The notes below the pieces were generated by a model that was not told the DNA's origin, ran no database searches, and saw only the letters and a list, made by a program, of their open reading frames with translations. DNA of 64,000 nucleotides. Source: Gammaproteobacteria bacterium. GTDB taxonomy: Bacteria; Pseudomonadota; Gammaproteobacteria; Pseudomonadales; Azotimanducaceae. The stretch's first letter is position 1. Each line of letters opens with the position of its first letter. The stretch is from NCBI GenBank assembly GCA_026707945.1, contig JAPOVV010000038.1, positions 124,001 to 188,000 on the forward strand, written 5' to 3'. The position numbers and the translations under genes are program-made. This document shows, piece after piece, positions 26,696 through 35,008 of this stretch.

Positions 26696-29182
26696 ATGTT
26701 ACAAGTACGTACTGTACCGATCCTTAATCCATGGTTTGCTACGACACGCCGTATCAAATACCGAGATCAGGATTTACTCCGAGTTACTAAAGCACGGCAA
26801 AGACGATGTTTATCGTACTCTAGAAAACGATTCAATTTCTTTTTTCAAAACATCGTTTTAGTAAGTTCTATTGCTATTGCGGTGAATACATTAGGGAAAG
26901 ATCTTGTATATATATTAGCTACTAACGATGTAGTCGAAGAGGGAGAAACAGCGGAATTCGAACTTAGAAGAACTGGCGACGGAACCGAGAGTCTGGTAGT
27001 CTATCTTGATTCATCTGAATCGAGAGATATGGTCTCCGACGACGATCTTCCAGAAAGCGCTGCATTTAAGAGAGGTCAGACAGAGACGACGATTAGTATC
27101 CTCACGGAGAACGACGAATTAAGAGAAAACAACAGTAAAGTAACAATCACGATTCTTCCTGATGAAACCTACTATCGCTCCTTTGCTTTGGTAGACAGAA
27201 CTGCTTCTGTATCGATCACCGATAATGACACAGACGACAAGATTGACCTCACCTTCTCAAATTTCGTTTCAATATTTAATGAAGGGAATTCTCGTTTTTT
27301 GGAACGCGCAGTCGTGACAGATTTCGATGGTGATGCGTCTCCTGATATTTTTGTGTACCGGAGAGGGAATAATGGCGGTCAATCACAAGCAGAAGTCATG
27401 TGGATTAGGAATGCGGGCGACGGAATGTTCGATAATGCTGAAACGTTGGATGAAAAACACCACAATGCTATCCTTGAGGGCGATATTGACGGGGATGGAG
27501 ATATAGACATCTTAATAGTAGAAGATGGTTCGACTTACTACTATAAGTTGATACAAAACGAAGGTCGCGGCAGATTCGCCGCACCTGTACGTACGGGGAT
27601 AACTAACAATACAGTCTCAGGGTTTTTTACACCCGAAAAGATAGTTGATATGGATGGCGATAGGCGCGCCGAGATTGTGTTAACGGGAAATCCTACGGCT
27701 AGCGGTCCCTATTGCGGACTCGCTGGCGTGTTGAACTACAAGGAAGATTCAGACCCCGGAATGGGAAAACCAGTCAATCTTTGTGCAGACGAAATAGAAG
27801 GTCAAGAAGACAATGAACAAAATCTGTATTACTTAGCTAGACCAAATCTCACGGTTGGCGATTTAGATGGAGACGGGGATATGGATTTCGTGATCTCGGT
27901 CTTGAGCCGGGATCTCGAGGACACGACTGAAACGTACTACTCTACGCTTCTTGTGGCAGGAAACGAAGGCGAAGGTATATTCGGGGAGGTACGAGAAATT
28001 GCGAAATTCGAGAGCCGAGGTAAAACTTTTCCACCTATATACGAGCCAAAATTGAGTGATATGGATGGGGACGGTGATATTGACGTCGTTTGGCTAGTGA
28101 GATACGTGGGTGTAAATGAATCTGATGCCAACGACGACGAAGCATCGTTATTGATGTTTGAGAATGCTGGCCAATTGGAATTCCAAAAAGGGCGAACGAT
28201 CGATAGCTACAGTTACGAAGAGCGAGACACCTTTACGATTAATCCAGGAACGGTGTTGGACGATTTTGATGGCGATCGAGATATAGATATTTTGTTTTAC
28301 GGGGCGGATGCACAATACCGCGGTTATTATCCGAGACATGAATTCACACTCTATCAGAATTTTGGAGACGGCACATCGTTTAGAGAAACAAAGATGACGA
28401 ATGTTGTCGCGACAGATGTCAAGTCGGCGGACGCGATTGACGTTGATCTTGATGGGGACTTTGACTTGGTTGTATCTAGTAACGAAGGGATTGGTTGGTT
28501 CGAGAATGATTCAGATCACGGCGATGATTACGCTGACGAAACAGCGGACGCCGCGTTAATATCGGTTTTACCCGGTTTTATGCATGGCAACTTAATCAAT
28601 GACGATGTCGATTTGTTTGAATTCAATGGTGGACCAGGGACCTTGCGAGTAAGAGCGGGGGGCGGAACTGACACATACGGAAAAATTTTGGATTCCGAGG
28701 GTATGACGCTCACCGAAGATGACGATTCCGGAACGAATCTGAACTTTGAGCTTTCTTGGGATATCGAATTAGGCACTTACTACCTTGCTGCATCCGGCTA
28801 CGATGCGACGGAAACAGGAGGCTATACGCTTGCGGTTGATTTTCTAGCCGAGGATTTACAGGCGGTTACTTCGCCTAGTCCTCCTCGTAATCTAGATGTC
28901 GTGGCTGGTGACGGTCTAGCGACGCTTAGCTGGGGTGAGAGCGAAAGTGATGGCGGTAGCGCGATATTGAGACATGACTATAGAGTAAGAACGGAGGAAG
29001 AAGATTACGGGGATTGGGTTGCGATTCCAGATAGTGCGCCAGAAGAGGAAAATGCGACTGGATATACGGTAGCCGACCTAGAAAATGGTGTTCGTGTTTT
29101 GTTTCAAGTAAGGGCTGTCAACGAAGACTTTGCTAGTAATCCATCGAACGAAGTAGGTACCACGCCAAAAACACCGTCGTAG
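26696..29182 (+). CDS. Calx-beta / FG-GAP / PPC-like / FN3 exported protein
   Basis: The 828-residue protein has a long basic N-region and then a hydrophobic core near residues 51-65, probably a signal or anchor. Domains in order: a Calx-beta-like domain (residues about 72-160, ending SVSITDND); FG-GAP/VCBS repeats (about 190-600) with loops such as DFDGDASPD, DIDGDGDID, DMDGDRRAE, DLDGDGDMD and DVDLDGDFD; a pre-peptidase C-terminal-like domain (about 608-715, VDLFEFNGG ... TYYLAASGYD); and one fibronectin type III domain (726-828, PSPPRNLDVV ... LFQVRAVNE). All are extracellular binding modules and no enzyme is visible. The gene is AT-richer than its neighbours and sits between IS1595 and IS30, suggesting transfer. 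The N-terminal start is uncertain; ATG 26696 is the first available. Confidence 0.78.
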   Translation: MLQVRTVPILNPWFATTRRIKYRDQDLLRVTKARQRRCLSYSRKRFNFFFQNIVLVSSIAIAVNTLGKDLVYILATNDVVEEGETAEFELRRTGDGTESLVVYLDSSESRDMVSDDDLPESAAFKRGQTETTISILTENDELRENNSKVTITILPDETYYRSFALVDRTASVSITDNDTDDKIDLTFSNFVSIFNEGNSRFLERAVVTDFDGDASPDIFVYRRGNNGGQSQAEVMWIRNAGDGMFDNAETLDEKHHNAILEGDIDGDGDIDILIVEDGSTYYYKLIQNEGRGRFAAPVRTGITNNTVSGFFTPEKIVDMDGDRRAEIVLTGNPTASGPYCGLAGVLNYKEDSDPGMGKPVNLCADEIEGQEDNEQNLYYLARPNLTVGDLDGDGDMDFVISVLSRDLEDTTETYYSTLLVAGNEGEGIFGEVREIAKFESRGKTFPPIYEPKLSDMDGDGDIDVVWLVRYVGVNESDANDDEASLLMFENAGQLEFQKGRTIDSYSYEERDTFTINPGTVLDDFDGDRDIDILFYGADAQYRGYYPRHEFTLYQNFGDGTSFRETKMTNVVATDVKSADAIDVDLDGDFDLVVSSNEGIGWFENDSDHGDDYADETADAALISVLPGFMHGNLINDDVDLFEFNGGPGTLRVRAGGGTDTYGKILDSEGMTLTEDDDSGTNLNFELSWDIELGTYYLAASGYDATETGGYTLAVDFLAEDLQAVTSPSPPRNLDVVAGDGLATLSWGESESDGGSAILRHDYRVRTEEEDYGDWVAIPDSAPEEENATGYTVADLENGVRVLFQVRAVNEDFASNPSNEVGTTPKTPS

Positions 29183-29463
29183 CGAGTACTGAACTCACGT
29201 TTTATCGGAAGGAAGTAGGCAATCGGTCGAGTAGTCTCACAAGGTAGCAACCATCTAACACCGACAGAGTACAAATAAGCCTGCCATCAGGCTCGTGGTC
29301 AGGTCACATGGCGCCCAAATATTCGAACGCATTGCATAGACGATCCGCAACTAGATTTTGCTACCAGTTCGATCAAATCTCAATGGGATAGTGGCCGAAT
29401 AGAAAACAAATAGTGATCCCTAGTTTAATTCCGAAAAGCAACACCAGTTCTTATTGAAATATA

Positions 29464-29495
29464 AAAACGGGACGGCTCATGAGCCGTCCCGTTTT
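29464..29495. terminator. Perfect 32-bp palindrome, terminator-like
   Basis: AAAACGGGACGGCTCA (29464-29479) is followed immediately by its exact complement (29480-29495). With A and T runs outside a GC-rich stem, it works as a rho-independent terminator shape on either strand. It lies at the left end of the IS30 element, where it could block read-through transcription into the transposase. Confidence 0.65.
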
Positions 29496-29560
29496 GTGTC
29501 TTTGTTGAAACGTGCCAGGCGGTTGTGGCATGCTTGCGTTTACGAAGACAACAAAGACAC
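29496..29560. repeat. 12-bp inverted repeat just upstream of IS30 transposase start
   Basis: GTGTCTTTGTTG (29496-29507) and CAACAAAGACAC (29549-29560) are perfect complements separated by 41 bases. The right arm ends 3 bases before ATG 29564, so a hairpin in the mRNA could hide the start. Confidence 0.55.
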
Positions 29561-29563
29561 GCC

Positions 29564-30544
29564 ATGGCCGAAGCCACCAACCGACACCTGACACTTGTAC
29601 AACGATGCAAAATTGAAGCGTATTTGTCAAGTGGCTGTAGCCAACGCGGCATCGCAAACCGGCTCGGCGTGTCGCCTTCAACCATCTCTCGCGAGCTGAA
29701 ACGGAACGGTATTCCCGAGGTCGGCTACGAAGCGCAACTCGCCCATCGGACCGCCGTCGCACGTCGTCGGCTAGCATCGGCGCGACCCCGTAAAGTGACG
29801 CCTCGCCATCTCAACTACATCCATGAACGCATGATTCATGACTGGAGCCCCGATGTGATCGCGCACAAGACCGCGGATCCCAGCCTGAAACTGTCGACGC
29901 CGTGGATCTATGAACTGATCGACCGCGACGTGCAGGCCGGCGACGACGACTGGACGACGATGTTGTTGCGGAAGTATCGTAAACGCCGTGGTCCGCAGAA
30001 GGGCGGTGGTGCCGCCCATCTGATTCCAGATCGTGTCGATATCGACCAACGCCCCGCGGACATCGAGACCCGGGAGACCTTTGGCCACTGGGAAGGCGAC
30101 ACCATCATTGGTACCGAGCATCGCGGCGCGATCGTCACCCTGGTGGAACGCCCGACGCGTCTCATCAAATGCCGTAGCGTCCAACGCTACACCAAACGGG
30201 CGGTCGCCAACGCCATCGAGGTCATGATGCAACCCTACGCCGACACGGTCAAGACCATCACCTTCGACAACGGCGGCGAATTCGCCGACCATGGGCACAT
30301 TGCTAAACAACTCAAGTGCGACATCTACTTCGCCAAGCCGTACCATGCCTGGCAACGCGGGACCAATGAGAACCTTAACGGCGAACTGCGACGCTACTAC
30401 CCGAAGCACGAACCCCTTGACCGTGTTGAACGGGACGAATTAGCCAAGGTCGAGGACCAAATCGACCGGCGCTATCGCAAGCTCCTCAACTATAACAACG
30501 CCGCCGACCGCTTCGCGCACGAACGGACGATTCAACGCGAATAA
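29564..30544 (+). CDS. IS30-family transposase
   Basis: From ATG 29564 the protein has 326 residues. The N-terminus is a helix-turn-helix (LTLVQRCKIEAYLSSG ... GIANRLGVSPSTISREL). The catalytic DDE triad is D179 in HWEGDTIIG, D235 in FDNGGEF and E269 in GTNENLNG; the 33-residue spacing between the second Asp and Glu is that of IS30. No break is seen. An in-frame extension to TTG/ATG 29525 is unlikely, because it lies within the inverted-repeat leader. Confidence 0.93.
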   Translation: MAEATNRHLTLVQRCKIEAYLSSGCSQRGIANRLGVSPSTISRELKRNGIPEVGYEAQLAHRTAVARRRLASARPRKVTPRHLNYIHERMIHDWSPDVIAHKTADPSLKLSTPWIYELIDRDVQAGDDDWTTMLLRKYRKRRGPQKGGGAAHLIPDRVDIDQRPADIETRETFGHWEGDTIIGTEHRGAIVTLVERPTRLIKCRSVQRYTKRAVANAIEVMMQPYADTVKTITFDNGGEFADHGHIAKQLKCDIYFAKPYHAWQRGTNENLNGELRRYYPKHEPLDRVERDELAKVEDQIDRRYRKLLNYNNAADRFAHERTIQRE

Positions 30545-30755
30545 TCCTTAACCCTTCGTTACCCCATTCGGCGCTGCCATGAACCACGGGCGGTCGCCAC
30601 GCGTCGAGCGATCACAAACTCCGTCGAACGACCAACAAAAACATATCAAACGCGCTCGAAAAACGAAAATAAGCCTCAAGCGAGTAGCCCATCTCAACTT
30701 TCTTCTAGTATCGTTTCACGAAAACGCCAACTGTTGCGTTTCGGACTGAAATTCA

Positions 30756-31119
30756 GAGATTAGAATGAAAGGCGAAATGTCGAGTTTAAGTTGCTGCGAA
30801 AACGTAATTGTCGTGATGGCGTAGACGACGGATTTCATCTAATCGCCCAACATGGACGAGCGGGATTTAATTAGGACCGAGAGAGTTCTCAAAACCCAAG
30901 TGTGCGCCATACGTTTCCGCCAATCAAGCGTTAGGCGAAAACGATGACAGAGACCGTTCCCAGCCTGTCGATGGACTTCGAAGTATTTTTGGTGGCGCGG
31001 ATGAAATTCGATCAGACATATTTCGTCGAATAGCAGTTGCCGCGAAGCTTGGATGTCGCTGGGGAATGACTACCGACTTGACGTAGAAGCACGAAACTTC
31101 ATAGCGTGGGTGGAGATAG
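30756..31119. other. Gene-free interval
   Basis: About 360 bases between the IS30 right end and the small secreted protein gene. No frame with family resemblance, no terminator and no repeat that I can support. Confidence 0.35.
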
Positions 31120-31527
31120 TCAATCAGATGGTGGTGGCCACATCCACATTGCCAATATTTGACATTGATTCGAAGTGGAGTCATCTGGGGTCTCTGCGGC
31201 GTAGATATTCACCCGCTGTTTTAGCGTCATGGCTTGTTTCGCCATATCGAAAAGACGTTGCGCCTTGATCGGATCATCGTCGTCAATGAACATGAGCTCA
31301 CTCGTACACTTGCTCAAAGTGGTGTCATCAACGCCTTCTCTCGGATTAGATGGTGCCCGGTCTACTCGGACCGTAAGATTGCCCCGTACATCGGCTTTGA
31401 CACCCGTGATCTGTAACCAATATATCCACGCAGACTCGGCATGCACCGGTGTTGCTAGGATCACTGCCACAACTACACTCAGTATGCCCTTTGAAAGTCG
31501 ACCGATACGAGTTTTTTGTATTTTCAA
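31120..31527 (-). CDS. Small secreted protein of unknown function
   Basis: I start this at TTG 31527 because GGGAGG lies eight bases upstream; a longer frame to 31581 has no ribosome site. The 135-residue product has a signal peptide (KIQKTRIGRLSKG, then a hydrophobic stretch, cleavage after VHA). The mature part is about 105 residues with two cysteines (LSKCTSEL, SNQCQIL) that could pair, and a tryptophan-rich end (MWMWPPP). No family is recognised. It is 116 bp downstream of the metzincin gene on the same strand and may share its transcript. Confidence 0.6.
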   Translation of the reverse strand: MKIQKTRIGRLSKGILSVVVAVILATPVHAESAWIYWLQITGVKADVRGNLTVRVDRAPSNPREGVDDTTLSKCTSELMFIDDDDPIKAQRLFDMAKQAMTLKQRVNIYAAETPDDSTSNQCQILAMWMWPPPSD

Positions 31528-31643
31528 TAAAACCTCCCTACGAGCCAAAAATATCTGGCCGTATAAAAAGTATTTCTCCAACTCGAAGAACGCTTCCCAA
31601 ATTTCTTACTCGGTAACCTTGTTGCGATTGGAGATGAGCTACA

Positions 31644-33185
31644 TTATTGTGCGAGCGATGGTCGCGGCATTCGGCTGCTCGCCATTCCCTGTTCTTCCAA
31701 CAACATTCTCCGCATCGTGGGCGAGTCCACGATCGCCTCATATAGTAGCTCGAGGCGGGCGCGCGGTCGTTGATTCATCAACCTCTCGCTAGATTGGTTC
31801 ATTATCCGGACGGCATTCGATGGGCCGTCAACGCCGGTAACCAATTGAGATCCCTCAATTCCCATTGGGACGCCTAGAAAGAGATTGTTTGGGTTAGAGA
31901 ATCGCTGGAGGAAGTAGAACGTTGCCTCGGGTCCGCACCGGGTGTTGTAGGCGACCCGCGTTAGGTAACAATCAAACGTCGCGCCTTCGGGGGCCGGATA
32001 GATCGCATGCGCGTGTCGGTACGATGTTGGACCCGAGTTCTTTTCGAACTCATAATGTGTCCACCTGTCATGTAAGACGCCAAAGTTGTGTCCTATTTCA
32101 TGAGCCCACACGCCCACGAGCGCGTCACTACGGATTAATCCGAAAGGAACTGAAGTACTAGCCACTCCTCTGACGTTGCTTCGACCAACCACCAGATAGA
32201 CGATGTCTGCGATGCAGGCATTCCGCATGGGATGAACGTCATCCATGTAGCCATCGTCCTTGCCGCTTAGCCGTGCCAGATCCGTGTTTTTATTTCCGGT
32301 CTCGATGTAGTCCGTCTGAAAGGTACCCGTGATGCGGAGGGACACCTTGACGCCACTTGAACTGAGCGCGAGATTAGTGTACGCGAGACCTTGGTCGAAC
32401 AGAGCCAATAGCTGATCCTTACCTTGTGCTTCGGTCACGGCGTCGTGGGTGTATACAACGAGCATGTCAACGACGTTGGGCTGCTCCTCCAGTCCTTTAC
32501 ACGTTGTATCTTCAGGAAGCGCCACGAAGTCTACCTGCTGCCGAGTCTGCGGCGTATACACCCCGGACTCAGCAGCTGGCATATCGTTAGGTTTAGACCC
32601 GATAGTCCTCTCACCGATCACGCCGAGGTCCTCAAACTTTTGCTCGATAGCGGCTCCTGGATGGATAGCCACTTCGGGAGCTGTCGTCCCGCAATCACCG
32701 TCGGTGAAATGCAGAATCCTCGGATCCATTTCGAGGATCGTATACCGTCCGCTGCTGGCTGTGCGAATGAGATAGACGGCGCTGGGCGTGTGTATCTCAC
32801 CGACAATGACGTCGCCGTTTACGACGATGGTCATTGAACTGGGCGTCAAACCATCAATCACCCCGGCTAGGGCATACCCGGACGACGTGGGCGTACTTTG
32901 TTCGACGACCCCTCGCATCACGACATCATTGAACATGTTCAACTCGACCGTCGGCCGCAATTCGCCCATCACCCCTGCCGCTAGCAGACGATCCTTCTCG
33001 GCTGTCACGCTACGGCTACGAACCACGTAGTCGGCTTGCGAAGATTTAATGTGAACGTCCCGCTCAACTTCGAAAAACACGGGTTGCGCTGCCGCACCGA
33101 TATCGATCCAAAATGCGCACAGTATCGCAAAAACACGTAGCGCTGTAATTTGAATTACCGTCAAACGGCCGCCCCTTGGCTTCAA
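31644..33185 (-). CDS. Secreted reprolysin-like metzincin zinc protease
   Basis: The 513-residue protein has an N-terminal signal peptide (core around residues 11-30, cleavage near GAAAQ), a propeptide-like region of about 200 residues, then a metzincin domain beginning VVDMLVVYTHDAV. The zinc motif is AHEIGHNFGVLHD with H362, E363, H366 and H372. Downstream RFSNPNNLFLGVPMG is the FSNP..G.P.G element seen in bacterial secreted reprolysin-like proteases. It should be an extracellular zinc endopeptidase. The start is TTG 33185; TTG 33164 in frame is also possible. It lacks the repeat domains of the larger metzincin at 12259-17652. Confidence 0.87.
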   Translation of the reverse strand: MKPRGGRLTVIQITALRVFAILCAFWIDIGAAAQPVFFEVERDVHIKSSQADYVVRSRSVTAEKDRLLAAGVMGELRPTVELNMFNDVVMRGVVEQSTPTSSGYALAGVIDGLTPSSMTIVVNGDVIVGEIHTPSAVYLIRTASSGRYTILEMDPRILHFTDGDCGTTAPEVAIHPGAAIEQKFEDLGVIGERTIGSKPNDMPAAESGVYTPQTRQQVDFVALPEDTTCKGLEEQPNVVDMLVVYTHDAVTEAQGKDQLLALFDQGLAYTNLALSSSGVKVSLRITGTFQTDYIETGNKNTDLARLSGKDDGYMDDVHPMRNACIADIVYLVVGRSNVRGVASTSVPFGLIRSDALVGVWAHEIGHNFGVLHDRWTHYEFEKNSGPTSYRHAHAIYPAPEGATFDCYLTRVAYNTRCGPEATFYFLQRFSNPNNLFLGVPMGIEGSQLVTGVDGPSNAVRIMNQSSERLMNQRPRARLELLYEAIVDSPTMRRMLLEEQGMASSRMPRPSLAQ

Positions 33186-34089
33186 CTCTCGCGTCAGCTA
33201 GACTTAATAACGTTCACTACGGATTTTAGAGTCGAAACGCCTGTGCGGTAAACGCTTCTGGCAGCTTTAACTGTCGTCTTGTGGAAATCGCTGGTTTTAA
33301 AGCCTATCGTCAATCGGAAAAAGCAAATTCGAAAGTCTTGATAGCCTTGTTGTTCGGTCCGCGCTATTGAATTCGCTGTTTTTGTATGCTGACGCGCGAA
33401 TTTGTAGGTGACGTTTAGCGATGAACGTAAACCACATAGTGGCGTCGTATGACTTTAATCAGCCTTGTGAAACGCCGATGATCTGTGCTAAAACCCTATC
33501 GGTAGCGCCTGCCGCTCCGGGTAAGGCTCACCACCGAACGCATTACGTCGCGAATCAGCGATCGCACGCCAATCTTCCGTGCGTCGGTCGGTAACATCAG
33601 ATATTGCAGTTACGTCAACAACATCCGTACGATCAATCCACACCGGTAATACACCTGATTAGCTGCCAATGACGCGTCGAAACCTCGACATGCGACAAGC
33701 GTTCGCTGGAGGTCATGACCACGGTGTAGGTCGGAATCAACTCGGTCTCGCCTTCCTTCTACAACTAACAGCACAAGACGATATGCCGATAGTCCGGATG
33801 TCAATCGAACGGTTAATAGCGGACCCTGTGCATCTTGCCTAGGTAAGGTTCCGGCTATGGCGTCCAGATCCTGTCCGCGTCAAGCAGGGCAAATATCTTG
33901 GGCTGACCTGGACGCCCGTGACAGATAATGAAAAACGCCCGCCGAACGCGTGTACCTAGCGAGCGAACCCGCTTCGAATATAGACGTTGTCAACCAGGAC
34001 CCAGACCGGGGACTGCACGGGGATAAAGGGGGGTGAAATATTCTTGATCTATGAATCTAACGTTCGTACGCACTGAGGTCGGTTTGGAA
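33186..34089. other. Gene-poor interval, probable decayed sequence
   Basis: About 900 bases without an intact gene. On the minus strand, broken frames between 33600 and 33960 give fragments such as HDLQRTLVACRGFDASLAAN and KIFALLDADRIW. These look like pieces of a former protein, perhaps a transposase, but I cannot name the family. Confidence 0.4.
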
Positions 34090-34431
34090 CTACTTTTTTA
34101 TTTCCTCGAGACGCTTTCTTATTGCGACGGATCGTTCGCCAAGTATGACCAATTCATCGTATTTTGGATACTCCTTGAATTGGAACTCTGAATTCTGATG
34201 ACTGGAACCATCAAGCACCTGGCTGATAAATCTTGAATTACTTGAGAAAGCGTTGGTGGACTTTAATAACTGCTCCTTTACTGATTGGAGCTCGCTTTCA
34301 AGGATCTGAATCTCTCTCGCTAGCTGCTTCGGGGTCTTTCTTGGTGTTCGTCGAACTTGCTTGGCTTCACTGCCTCTAGTTCTAGTCGCGTTTGTTCTCT
34401 TTCTTTGCCTTGGCATTCGCGGAGTCGCCAC
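34090..34431 (-). CDS. Small basic coiled-coil protein, unknown
   Basis: The 113-residue product has a strongly basic N-terminus (PRQRKRTNATRTR) and then a predicted coiled coil (QLAREIQILESELQSVKEQL). A second short charged helix is at the end. No signal peptide, membrane segment or known domain. Basic tail plus coil would fit a nucleic-acid-associated or phage-type protein, but that is a guess. Start ATG 34431 has no strong ribosome site. Confidence 0.45.
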   Translation of the reverse strand: MATPRMPRQRKRTNATRTRGSEAKQVRRTPRKTPKQLAREIQILESELQSVKEQLLKSTNAFSSNSRFISQVLDGSSHQNSEFQFKEYPKYDELVILGERSVAIRKRLEEIKK

Positions 34432-34964
34432 CCGCTACTCCCCGTATGTGCACCTTTACTACGATCGCTCATTATATTGCGATCATGCTCGGGGCTAACA
34501 TATTGGGCGAATTCGGTGACTAATACAAGGTAATTACGGATATTTCTATGTTTTTTTAGTTGTGGCTTAAAGACACGAACTGGTTTGACACCGCGATTGA
34601 TGTCTCGAGACGTACGTCTTCTTTCCATCGGGTTGTGCAGCGAGGGTGGAGAGTTGATAGCTTGTCGTTTTTAAGTGTACCTCGTGAAAGTTCGGTTGTG
34701 TTAGTGTTTGCGCTATTTAGAGTACAGAAGTATGCGGGGATCGTGACATGCTGGTCGACTCCTACCGGCTCAAGCAACGCAAGACCCGCAAGACGGATAT
34801 AGGTGAACGTCTGTTGGCGGCGCGGGTGGCTCAGTTTGGCTCAGCAAGCGTCAGTTTCGTAAATTCAGGTGGGTTGCGTGACTTTAGACAGCGCAACGAG
34901 TTAAACGGGAACGTACCTCGATAAGGAACCTTGCGTAGAAGAACCTTCCGTATAAGGCGTCCAA
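34432..34964. other. Gene-poor interval
   Basis: About 530 bases. A plus-strand frame from ATG 34748 to TAA 34924 encodes 58 residues (basic start LKQRKTRKTDIGERLL) with no recognised family; I do not call it a gene. Nothing else can be supported. Confidence 0.35.
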
Positions 34965-34996
34965 ATCGACGCCCTTCCTGGCGAAAGGGCGTCGAT
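34965..34996 (-). terminator. Hairpin terminator after first giant adhesin gene
   Basis: A 12-bp perfect stem ATCGACGCCCTT (34965-34976) / AAGGGCGTCGAT (34985-34996) with an 8-base loop lies 12 bases after the stop of the gene at 35009. Only a short T run follows on the minus strand, so termination may be partial. Confidence 0.6.
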
Positions 34997-35008
34997 GGAC
35001 TTAGAGGT

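Larger units (their letters stand above)
29425..30755 (+). mobile_element. IS30-family insertion sequence (ends approximate)
   Basis: An IS30 transposase gene flanked by imperfect terminal repeats. On the left is CCGAAAAGCAACA (29431-29443); on the right is TGTTGCGTTTCGG (30732-30744), whose complement is CCGAAACGCAACA, differing at one base. The outer ends are estimated from weaker matching beyond these cores. The left non-coding part holds a 32-bp perfect palindrome. Confidence 0.6.

Noticed and set aside
29771-30409. 212-codon minus-strand frame inside the IS30 transposase
   Set aside because: Antisense to an intact transposase with DDE residues; no family resemblance.
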